Shown in pieces: positions 56,926 to 64,000 of a stretch of DNA of 64,000 nt. This DNA comes from Nocardiopsis kunsanensis DSM 44524 (lineage in GTDB: Bacteria > Actinomycetota > Actinomycetes > Streptosporangiales > Streptosporangiaceae). The stretch is taken from contig NZ_ANAY01000006.1 of NCBI RefSeq assembly GCF_000340965.1, positions 124,001 through 188,000 of the forward strand. The letters are read 5' to 3'. Below the pieces are notes generated by a model. The model was not told the origin of the DNA. It saw nothing but the letters and a program-made list of their open reading frames with translations, and made no database searches. Every line of letters starts with the position of its first letter. Position 1 is the first letter of the stretch. Position numbers and translations under genes: made by a program.

Positions 56926-58710
56926 TTGCCACTTGTCTACCGCACACTCGTCAACGTCCCCGGAGAGGACGAGGGCCTGGTCCCCACGGCCACGCGCCTC
57001 CTCCACAGATGGCTGAGCAAACGAGGGAACTCCGGCGCCCAGGTCGCGTTCGACGCCTCCGGCTGCCACGAGCTCAGCAACCGCTCACGTGCTCTGGTGG
57101 TACGCCACGACAACCCCGAGGAGGGGCTCTCGTTCCTGCGGCTGACCACCGAGTCCGAGAAGCCCGACGGCACCTGGCGCACCACCGTCACCGCGGTCGC
57201 CGACCCCGACCTGGCACCCTGGCAGTACGCGTGGCTGGAGATGGCCGTCGACCCGCGCCACGACCTCGTGCGGGAGGGGGCGGAACCACCCCGGTGGGAG
57301 GTCATGCCGCCCGAGGCCGCCCGTATGCTCCTGGAGGCCGTGCCCGCACACGACGGCAACCACCTGTTGGCCTCCTCCCCCGCGATCGTGCGCGGCCGCG
57401 ACACGGAAGCGGTCGATGCCCTCCTGTCCACGATCCTCGACCCCGCACGGCGCCTCGCCGTCGTCGCCACCGGAACACCGCCCGACGTGACCGTGCCCGC
57501 CTGGCGCGAAGCCATCGCCGGCGCACTCAACCGCAGCACAGGCATGTGTGCCGCCTACGTGCTCGACGCCGCCGCACGCACCCGCGTCAACGAGCGGCTG
57601 CCGGAAGAACTGGACGTGCCCGTCGGCGGGGTCCGCACCTTGTTGCCGTTGGGGGGCGAGGACCCCTGTCCCGGGCAACACCCGCGGATGAGCCCCGCCG
57701 GCCTGGGCGCCGCCCGCGACGGCGACCGCCTGCGTACCTGGGTGGGTGCGGCACTGGCCCGCAAGGTGCGCGAGAACGCGCTCGCCGCACCCCTGCCCGC
57801 ACCGCTGCGCGCCATCGACGCGCTGCTCGCCGAGGAGACCGACGACCTGCGCGCCACACCGCGGCGCCCCGTTCCGGCGCGGTCGTCCTCCTCCGGGAAC
57901 GGCGCGCCGAAGCCGTCCGCCCCGCCCGAGGGGTGGGTCTCTGCGGCTGAACTGGGACAGTACGAGCAACAGGTCCAACGGCTGCGTGAGGAGGTCAAGC
58001 GCCTCAACTCACGGGTGGAGGAGCTCACCGACGAACGCCAGGACCTGCTGGTGGGCAACAACGACCTCGCCGAGGAGGTCGGTACCGCCAACGACCAGGC
58101 GCGGGCTGCCCGCCACGAGGTGCGGTGGTTGCGCGAACGTGTGCGGGAAGCGGGCCTGTACCGGCTCGCCGCCACCCGGCCGCCGCCCGATCCCAGTCCA
58201 CGGCCGCCGTCCAACGTGCGCGAGCTCCTGGAACGCATCACCTCGGGTACCGCCCTGCCGCACCTATTCTTCACCATCGACAACCACACCGTCGAGGAAC
58301 TGGTGGACAGCCACAAGGAAGGCCTGTGGGTGACGCGGGCCTGGCAGGCGATGCTCGCGCTGGACGACTACGCGCGTTACCAGTTCGAGCACCCCGGTTC
58401 CGGGCTGGGGTTCCACTCCTACCTGCGCCGCAGTCCCGACGGCTACCGGGTCATCCCCGTCAAACGACTGGCGTCGCAGGAGTCGGACTACGTGCGCAAC
58501 CGCGGCAAGCTCAACGACAAACGCCTGTTCCGGGTGCCCGAGGAGGTCGACCCGAGCGGGCGGGTGCCCATGTACGCCCACATCAAGCTGGACACCGAAC
58601 ACGGCATCTGCCCGAGACTGTACTTCTACCCCGACCTCGGCGACGGGACGACCAACCGCATCTACGTGGGGTACCTGGGCCGCCACCTTCCCGTGCAACA
58701 GTCGAACTGA
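56926..58710 (+). CDS. Uncharacterised coiled-coil protein with conserved-looking C-terminal module
   Basis: About 594 residues from TTG 56926 (GGAG upstream; GTG 56845 is the alternative). I do not recognise a named family. The layout is: N-terminal alpha/beta region (VYRTLVNVPGEDEGLVPTAT; LRLTTESEKPDGTWR), a middle region with VATGTPPDVTVPAWREAIAG and VLDAAARTRVNERL, a Ser/Pro-rich linker, a coiled coil at about 346-410 (QRLREEVKRLNSRVEELTDE), and a compact C-terminal module (about 430-594) ending in PRLYFYPDLGDGTTNRIYVG and YLGRHLP. No signal or membrane segment. The next gene, on the same strand 30 bases later, seems to have its own leaderless promoter. Confidence 0.7.
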   Translation: MPLVYRTLVNVPGEDEGLVPTATRLLHRWLSKRGNSGAQVAFDASGCHELSNRSRALVVRHDNPEEGLSFLRLTTESEKPDGTWRTTVTAVADPDLAPWQYAWLEMAVDPRHDLVREGAEPPRWEVMPPEAARMLLEAVPAHDGNHLLASSPAIVRGRDTEAVDALLSTILDPARRLAVVATGTPPDVTVPAWREAIAGALNRSTGMCAAYVLDAAARTRVNERLPEELDVPVGGVRTLLPLGGEDPCPGQHPRMSPAGLGAARDGDRLRTWVGAALARKVRENALAAPLPAPLRAIDALLAEETDDLRATPRRPVPARSSSSGNGAPKPSAPPEGWVSAAELGQYEQQVQRLREEVKRLNSRVEELTDERQDLLVGNNDLAEEVGTANDQARAARHEVRWLRERVREAGLYRLAATRPPPDPSPRPPSNVRELLERITSGTALPHLFFTIDNHTVEELVDSHKEGLWVTRAWQAMLALDDYARYQFEHPGSGLGFHSYLRRSPDGYRVIPVKRLASQESDYVRNRGKLNDKRLFRVPEEVDPSGRVPMYAHIKLDTEHGICPRLYFYPDLGDGTTNRIYVGYLGRHLPVQQSN

Positions 58711-58740
58711 CCGGCCGCCGGCGGTACGTACCCTGGGCCT

Positions 58741-59631
58741 GTGATGGGAACCGGGACCAGCACAGGCACGGAGCGCGCGACCGCCCTGCCCGAGGAACAG
58801 TGGCGCGAGCGGGCCGAACACCACGCCGCACGTGTGGACACGCTCACCGCCGACCACCGGCGCCGCCGCGCTGCGGGCGAGCGCCACCCGGTCGAGGACT
58901 TCCTCTTCACGTACTACAACCTCAAGCCCGCCCAGCTGCGGCGTTGGCACCCCGGCGCGGGCACGGTGCTGCTCGGCGACGGGGCACGCGAGTTCCTCGG
59001 GCAACGGTTCTACACCGAGGCCGAGGGGGGCGTCGTGCTGGACCGTGCGGCGTTCTCGGAGGCGCGGCGCGTCGTGGACTTCGTCGAACGCCTGCTCGGC
59101 GCGGTCGCCTCCCGCCCCGCCCACCTGGGGTGTTTCGGACTGCACGAGTGGGCGATGGTCTACCGCACCGACGAGGTGCGCCACGGGCAGGTGCCGCTGC
59201 GGTTGGGCCACGAGGGCACCGACCGGGTCGTGGAGTCGCACCGTGTGCAGTGCTCGCACTTCGACGCGTTCCGGTTCTTCACCGAGCAGGCACGGCCCCG
59301 CAACACGCTGCAGCCCACGCGCGAGGGGCAGGTCGACCTGGACCAGCCCGGGTGCCTGCACGCCAACATGGACCTGTACAAGTGGGCGTACAAGCTGCTG
59401 CCCGCGGTCCCCTCCGAGTTGGTCGTGGACTGTTTCGAGCTCTCCCGCGAGATCCGGACCCTGGACATGCGCGCTTCCCCCTACGATCTGCGCGAGTGGG
59501 GGTACGAACCGGTGCGGATCGAGACCGCCGAGGGCAAGGCGGCCTACATGGAGTACCAGCGCGACTTCGCCGAGCGCGGCGCGGTGCTGCGGGGACGGTT
59601 GCTGGAGGCGATCGCGGTACTGCGGGGCTGA
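58741..59631 (+). CDS. Conserved protein annotated in relatives as 3-methyladenine DNA glycosylase-like
   Basis: 296 residues. HPVEDFLFTYYNLKPAQLRRWHPG, CFGLHEWAMVYR, CSHFDAFRFFTEQARPRN and MDLYKWAYKLLP are strongly actinobacterial-looking conserved blocks. Relatives are, as I recall, labelled 3-methyladenine DNA glycosylase, but I see no helix-hairpin-helix glycosylase motif, so the label is weak. The protein is Trp/His/Arg-rich in conserved positions, suggesting an enzyme. TACCCT (58729-58734) ends 6 bases before the GTG, so the message may be leaderless. Confidence 0.7.
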   Translation: MMGTGTSTGTERATALPEEQWRERAEHHAARVDTLTADHRRRRAAGERHPVEDFLFTYYNLKPAQLRRWHPGAGTVLLGDGAREFLGQRFYTEAEGGVVLDRAAFSEARRVVDFVERLLGAVASRPAHLGCFGLHEWAMVYRTDEVRHGQVPLRLGHEGTDRVVESHRVQCSHFDAFRFFTEQARPRNTLQPTREGQVDLDQPGCLHANMDLYKWAYKLLPAVPSELVVDCFELSREIRTLDMRASPYDLREWGYEPVRIETAEGKAAYMEYQRDFAERGAVLRGRLLEAIAVLRG

Positions 59632-59635
59632 GGGC

Positions 59636-59998
59636 TCAGCCCGTCGCGGGACCGGAAGGTTCCCGGCCCGTGGTCTCCAGGAGCACGGCGCGCGCGGGGC
59701 CCGGGAGAACCGAAGCGCCGACAGGAACGCCGTCCCCGCCAGTGCCGTACCCGTGAGCGAGCCGAACGTGATGGCAACGGCGTCCACCACGTCGGCAGTC
59801 CCCTGCGGCCAGAGCCCACTGCGTGGCTTCCCCCGCCAACGACAGCAGCGGACCGAACGCGATCCGACCCGTGAGGTTGCCGACGGCGAAGGACACGACG
59901 ATGCCGATCGGAACGAAGAGCAGGACGTTGACGACCTTCTCCTCCGGGATCAGCGCCGCGCTGTCCCCTCCCCGGTGTTCCGTGAAATCGGCGATCGC
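59636..59998 (-). pseudogene. VanZ-like membrane protein remnant
   Basis: Reading the minus strand, IPEEKVVNVLLFVPIGIVVS, then TGRIAFGPLLSLAGEATQWA match the VanZ family. At the C-run 59800-59803 the frame shifts by one; the expected continuation, GTADVVDAVAITFGSLTGTA, is in the neighbouring frame. It appears to shift back near the CGCGCG run around 59690 to end in LLETTGREPSGPATG and a stop. No start codon or first membrane segment is found upstream. Two shifts plus a missing start argue for a pseudogene rather than one sequencing error. Confidence 0.6.
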
Positions 59999-60196
59999 CG
60001 GTGCCGTCTCCTGGTGGACGGCCCGGGTGCCGGCTCGTCGGTCGGCGTACCCTCAGCGTCCAGAACCACGAGTGCGGGATCTGGGTACGGGGGCTCAGGT
60101 GTCCGTCCGGGACGGATCCGTAGCGTCCACAACGCCCCTCATGAGCTCCGGCGCCGGGTTCCCCGGCACGGGCATCCACCTGACGACGAGGCCTCC

Positions 60197-61213
60197 ATGA
60201 ACACCTCCCCCGAACAGACCCCCGACGACGGCACCGTGCCTCCGGCGCCCAAGAGCGCCGAAGGCCCGAAGTTCTGGTTCGTATCCGTGTATCCGCTCGC
60301 GGCCGGCACTGCCCTGTGGGTTCTCGGGTTCTTCGCCCTCTTCGGGCTCCTGTACAACGATCCGAGCTACGCGGTGCTCTTCGTTCTCGGTACCGCCGTG
60401 GTGGTCGGTGGCGCGCACTTCTGGCTCCAGTGGATCCTGGAGGGCCGGGACGAACCCCGGCCCCGGCAGTTCCCGGCCGTCCTGAGCACGGCGATGGTGG
60501 CGGGCATCTTCATGTCGGTGTTTCCGATCTCCGTGAACGTGGACGTCTTCATACCCCTGCCCCTGGCGTGCTCGGGGTTCGCCCTGCTCGGCACGTTCGT
60601 GTTCTCACTGGGCACAGAACGGAACCGACTCGTCCCCGCACTCGCAGCGGTGCTCGGGGCGGTCCTGCTGCTCGTGGGCGTGATCTGGTGGCTCCATGAG
60701 CGGGAGCAGGAGGAGCGCAGGGAGGAACTCCTGCAGGACGTCTCCGACTTCCCCCACGAGATCGCCGTCCTGGACCTGCCCGGATGGGAGCCGACGTCCA
60801 TGTGGGCGAGCCGGGATCTCGGTACGGCCTCCATCGGCTACGAGCCGGTCGACCCCTCCCCCGAGATCGACGGGTTCGTCCTCACTCTGCAGAGCGAGTC
60901 CATGGAGGATCTCGCCGAGACGGGATGGACCCCGCTCCATTCCCAGTGCGAGTCGGACGGCGGCGACAAGCCGTGCGAGGAACACGGTGACGTCGTGGTC
61001 GCGGACATGTCCAGAAACACCGGGGAGCGGTTCGAGGCCCGCACCGAGTTCACGGACGGGGTCGCCGCCAACCTCATGACGGGGATGCCGACCGACGAGA
61101 ACGACGAACCGGCCATCGACTTCCCCGACATCGACATGGTCGAACTGGCCGAGAACGTCCGGCCGGCCGAGCCGGGCGAGGCCGAGGAGATCGCCTCGAC
61201 CGTCATGGGCTGA
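60197..61213 (+). CDS. Putative membrane protein of unknown function
   Basis: 338 residues. After a short cytosolic tail there are about five membrane segments between residues 25 and 170 (FVSVYPLAAGTALWVLGFFA; AVLFVLGTAVVVGGAHFWL; ALLGTFVFSL; AVLGAVLLLVGVIWWL). A charged stretch (HEREQEERREELLQDV) and an acidic soluble domain of about 160 residues follow. No family recognised. GAGG lies 5 bases before ATG 60197. Confidence 0.75.
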   Translation: MNTSPEQTPDDGTVPPAPKSAEGPKFWFVSVYPLAAGTALWVLGFFALFGLLYNDPSYAVLFVLGTAVVVGGAHFWLQWILEGRDEPRPRQFPAVLSTAMVAGIFMSVFPISVNVDVFIPLPLACSGFALLGTFVFSLGTERNRLVPALAAVLGAVLLLVGVIWWLHEREQEERREELLQDVSDFPHEIAVLDLPGWEPTSMWASRDLGTASIGYEPVDPSPEIDGFVLTLQSESMEDLAETGWTPLHSQCESDGGDKPCEEHGDVVVADMSRNTGERFEARTEFTDGVAANLMTGMPTDENDEPAIDFPDIDMVELAENVRPAEPGEAEEIASTVMG

Positions 61214-61278
61214 GCCCGAGCACACCCTCAAGCCATAATTTGCCCGATTGGTCCATGTTTGAGTGAATAGTTGGCTCT

Positions 61279-62055
61279 ATGGTGGATTCGGATGCTCATC
61301 AAGAAAGTGGGAGGGACGGGCGCGCCCGTCCCCTCCTCGGCACACGGGTGCGGTTGCGCCACACCGCTCTGATCGGTGCTTTCACCGCAGTGGGTATCGC
61401 CCTGGTCCTGGCAGGGGTCCGCCTCGGTTCTTCCCTCGCTCTCTTGCCCTGGTCCGGCATGTTCTGGCTCGTGTCCGCGGTCGTGGCGCTGCTCCTGATC
61501 ACACCACTGGTGGTCTGTGTCGCCGGACACCTCGTCCTCATGCGCCGCGGCCCGCGCCTGCGACTCCGCGACCTGGGCCTCACACGGCCGAACCGGTTCC
61601 CGGTCGGACTACTGCTGTGGGTGCCGCTCGCGATCGTGACCTCGGCCTCGGCGACCGGTGCCACCCTCGGCCTCCTGGCCGCCCTCGACAGCTCCTCCGG
61701 CGCAGACGACTCGGGCCCCTCGACGACCTCGGACCTGGTCGCGGAACTTCCGCCGGCCGCCGGCCTGGCGATTGCCGCCGGCACGGTGATCGTCTTCCCC
61801 CTCTTCGAGGAGATCGTCTGCCGCGGCATGCTGCACGGCGCCCTCTCCCGCCGCGTCGCGCCCTGGGCCGCGATCGTCCTGTCCGCCCTCGTTTTCTCCC
61901 TCCTGCACGTGACCCCGCTCGTGATGCTCTACGTCTTCGTGCTGGGGCTGTGGTTGGCATGGCTGCACCGCAGGTACGAATCGATCCTTCCCTCGATCGT
62001 CCTGCACTGCTGCAACAACGCACTCGTGGCGCTCATCGCTCTGAGCTCACTCTGA
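61279..62055 (+). CDS. CPBP-family intramembrane metalloprotease (Abi/CAAX type)
   Basis: 258 residues with about eight membrane segments. Motif 1 is FPLFEEIVCRGMLHGALSRR, motif 2 FSLLHVTPLVMLYVF and motif 3 VLHCCNNAL, giving the Glu/His active site of the Rce1-like CPBP family. In bacteria these process peptides, confer self-immunity to bacteriocins or have unknown roles. No Shine-Dalgarno sequence precedes the ATG; the preceding 50 bases are A/T-rich, so translation may be leaderless. Confidence 0.85.
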   Translation: MVDSDAHQESGRDGRARPLLGTRVRLRHTALIGAFTAVGIALVLAGVRLGSSLALLPWSGMFWLVSAVVALLLITPLVVCVAGHLVLMRRGPRLRLRDLGLTRPNRFPVGLLLWVPLAIVTSASATGATLGLLAALDSSSGADDSGPSTTSDLVAELPPAAGLAIAAGTVIVFPLFEEIVCRGMLHGALSRRVAPWAAIVLSALVFSLLHVTPLVMLYVFVLGLWLAWLHRRYESILPSIVLHCCNNALVALIALSSL

Positions 62056-62428
62056 GCACGGGCCGGACGACCCGGTGGCGCATTGCAGCCGGGGGTGGCA
62101 GGCGTGTGCACCCCTGCGCCGGAGAACCACCCACCGAGGGAACCGGGGGTGGCGCCGAAGCGGGTTGCACACAGACCCGGCCGGGCCGAACCTCCCGACC
62201 CCGACGAACCCACCCCCGCTACCACAAGAACCCCCGTCACCGGCTCCAAGAACGGGCTCACCCGGCCACGGCTCCCCCACACCACGAGAAACCTCGGCAA
62301 CCGCAGCGGCCGGAGCAGACCAGGGCAGACGAGCTCACCGGACAGGCCCGCAAAGTCTTTCGCAATTTTTCTCATTTCTTGCGAAGGTATGGGCAGTCCC
62401 TTCCGCCCTACACACGGAGTGTCCCCGC
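62056..62428 (+). promoter_or_regulatory. Intergenic region with operator-like inverted repeat before the GH13 gene
   Basis: 373 bases without a supported gene. An A/T-rich patch at 62353-62392 holds a perfect inverted repeat TTCGCAA (62359-62365) and TTGCGAA (62379-62385), 20 bases centre to centre. The two also read as an imperfect direct repeat (TCTTTCGCAA, TTCTTGCGAA). LacI-type maltose regulators in actinomycetes use related CTTGCAA-type half-sites. The rest (62090-62340) is proline-codon-rich but lacks start or ribosome site. Confidence 0.45.
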
Positions 62429-64000
62429 ATGCGGTTCAGCCACGACCCCCACCACGACGGCTCACCCGACTACGTGAGCCTCCACGAGGATCACGCCCGC
62501 CTGCGCGTGCGGGTCCCCGGCGGGGCGGACGCGGTATACGCCCACGTGGTGGAGGACGGCGAGGCCGAGCTGATCGAGGGCGAACAGGAGTACTCCTCGG
62601 AAGGCGTGAGCTGGTACACGGTGCAGATCCCGCTGCTGGCCGTGGTCACCCCCTACCGGTTCGCGATCGTGCGCGGACGCCGCTACATCTGGCTGAACCA
62701 GGCGGGCGCGCACGATCACGAGGTCACCGACGACGGCGACTTCCGCCTGATCACCGGCCCCAACCCGCCCTCGTGGGTCCCGGGGACGGCCGTCTACCAG
62801 ATCTTCCCGGACCGGTTCGCCCGCGACGACGACTCGCTCGACCCCCTCACCGAACACCCCGACTGGGCGGTCCCCCGGCACTGGGACGACGAGCCCTCGG
62901 GGTCGGGCCCGGCCGCGGCCGTGGAGTACTACGGCGGGACCCTGGACGGGGTGCGGCGCCACTTGGACCACCTGGCCGACCTGGGCGCCGAGGTCGTGTA
63001 CCTGACACCGTTCTTCCCGGCCCGGTCCACGCACCGCTACGACGCCGCCGGTTTCGACGAGGTGGATCCGCTGCTCGGCGGGGACGCGGCCCTGAAGGCG
63101 CTGACGCGTGAGGCCCACGCGCGCGGCATGCGGGTGATGGGCGACCTGACGACCAACCACACCGGCGACCGGCACGAGTGGTTCGAGACCGCTCGGGCCG
63201 ACGCCGACTCCGAGGAAGCGGGCTACTACTACTTCACCGACCACCCGGACGGCTACGTGAGCTGGCTGGGGGTGCGCTCCCTGCCCAAGCTCGACCACTC
63301 CTCCCCCGCACTGCGCGAGCGGATGTACGGCGCCGACGACTCGGTCCTGCTCGACCGGTTGGGCGGCTCGGGCCACTCGGCCGAGGACGAGCGGCTGGAC
63401 GGTTGGCGTATCGACGTCGCCAACATGACCGGGCGCCTGGGCGCCCAGGACGTCAACCACGAGGTCTCCGGCATGATCGCCACCCGTATGCGTGAGATAG
63501 CGCCGCAGGCGTGGCTACTGGCCGAGCACTTCTACGACGCCGGCCCCGACACGCGGCACGACGGCTGGCACGGGGTGATGAACTACGCCGGTTTCACCCG
63601 CCCGGTGTGGGCTTGGCTCAACACCGGTCCTGAAGGGGTGCGGTACGCGGCCACGCACACCTCGGCGCCGCTGCCCACGAGCGGCGCGGCCGCAGCGGTC
63701 CGGGCGATGCGGACCACCAATGCCGGGCTGCCGTGGCGGGTACGCACCCACAGTGTGAACGCGCTGAGCACGCACGATTCCGCGCGTTTTGCCACGGTCG
63801 TGGCCGACCCGGTGCTCCACGCGGTGGGCGTGGCCGCGCAGGCCACGCTTCCGGGCGTGCCGTTCGTCTTCGCCGGTGACGAGATCGGCCTGGAGGGCCG
63901 GGACGGCGAGAACGCCCGCCGCACGATGCCCTGGCACCGCACCGGGGACTGGGACCAGGAGCTCCTGGACGCACACCGCCGTCTGCTCCGCCTGCACCGG
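62429..64000 (+). CDS. GH13 alpha-glucosidase/maltogenic amylase-like enzyme (cut by window edge)
   Basis: The first 524 codons are present. An N-terminal beta domain (about 1-115, SLHEDHARLRVRVPGGADAV) precedes the (beta/alpha)8 barrel (AVYQIFPDRFARDD; GGTLDGVRRHLDHLADLGAE; DLTTNHTGDRHEWF). Catalytic residues are Asp329 (DGWRIDVANM), Glu366 (LLAEHFYD) and Asp450 (LSTHDSARF). It resembles the neopullulanase/maltodextrin glucosidase branch, acting on short maltodextrins. It lacks a signal peptide, so it is probably cytosolic. GGAGTG lies 8 bases before the ATG. Confidence 0.9.
   Translation, partial: MRFSHDPHHDGSPDYVSLHEDHARLRVRVPGGADAVYAHVVEDGEAELIEGEQEYSSEGVSWYTVQIPLLAVVTPYRFAIVRGRRYIWLNQAGAHDHEVTDDGDFRLITGPNPPSWVPGTAVYQIFPDRFARDDDSLDPLTEHPDWAVPRHWDDEPSGSGPAAAVEYYGGTLDGVRRHLDHLADLGAEVVYLTPFFPARSTHRYDAAGFDEVDPLLGGDAALKALTREAHARGMRVMGDLTTNHTGDRHEWFETARADADSEEAGYYYFTDHPDGYVSWLGVRSLPKLDHSSPALRERMYGADDSVLLDRLGGSGHSAEDERLDGWRIDVANMTGRLGAQDVNHEVSGMIATRMREIAPQAWLLAEHFYDAGPDTRHDGWHGVMNYAGFTRPVWAWLNTGPEGVRYAATHTSAPLPTSGAAAAVRAMRTTNAGLPWRVRTHSVNALSTHDSARFATVVADPVLHAVGVAAQATLPGVPFVFAGDEIGLEGRDGENARRTMPWHRTGDWDQELLDAHRRLLRLHR

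Noticed and set aside
61929..62375. 148-residue minus-strand frame overlapping the end of the CPBP gene
   Set aside because: It is antisense to the membrane protease, with a Gly/Pro-rich translation and no family resemblance.

Overview
The window is about 70% GC, with G/C-ending codons, many GTG starts and AGGAGG-type ribosome binding sites. Together with gene order and protein content this points to an actinomycete of the Nocardiopsaceae type (Nocardiopsis-like). That assignment is an inference from reading, not a database match. I saw no rRNA, tRNA or CRISPR array, and no intact transposase.

Layout. 1-2800 (-): carotenoid genes crtE-crtI-crtB, joined by 4-base stop/start overlaps; crtB runs off the left edge. 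3265-5419 (+): a betaine/choline-type transporter and a small heat-shock protein. 5493-21921: a core translation and RNA-metabolism block, nearly all on the minus strand (proS, rimP, nusA, ylxR, infB, a DUF503 gene, rbfA, truB, ribF, rpsO, pnp, an M16 peptidase). It is interrupted by a plus-strand toxin-antitoxin pair between truB and ribF and by a plus-strand Tat-lipoprotein/ferritin-like pair between rimP and proS. 22093-26443: small accessory genes, including a 36-residue cysteine-rich peptide that an ORF length cutoff would miss. 26626-31912: secA2, a solitary conservon-type GTPase and hisS. 32133-39044: two tandem NB-ARC/TPR/LuxR regulators, a truncated adenylate-forming protein and an anti-sigma-type ATPase. 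39337-41072: a CooC/ParA-like ATPase under a promoter that carries a Fur-family-like operator, then a decayed stretch with a lipoprotein remnant and what looks like the right end (omega-RNA-like) of an IS200/IS605 TnpB element. 43768-49289: an Lrp regulator, a HAD hydrolase, an amino-acid 2-monooxygenase plus omega-amidase pair (DavB/DavA type) and an amino-acid permease. 49630-53687 (-): ispG, rseP and dxr, giving two enzymes of the MEP isoprenoid pathway that feeds crtE-type synthases. 53944-62055: secreted hydrolases, an unrecognised coiled-coil protein, a glycosylase-like protein, a VanZ-like pseudogene and two membrane proteins. 62429-64000: a GH13 glucosidase cut by the right edge.

How the parts fit. 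MEP enzymes and crt genes outline isoprenoid and carotenoid supply. The DavB/DavA-like pair would convert a basic amino acid to an amide and then an acid, with the Lrp protein the natural candidate regulator and the permease the candidate importer. The points most worth follow-up are the cysteine-rich peptide, the Fur-like operator on the CooC-like ATPase, the TnpB-element scar, the TGCATGTG palindrome cluster beside the LuxR pair, the probable ATC start codon, and the coiled-coil protein at 56926.
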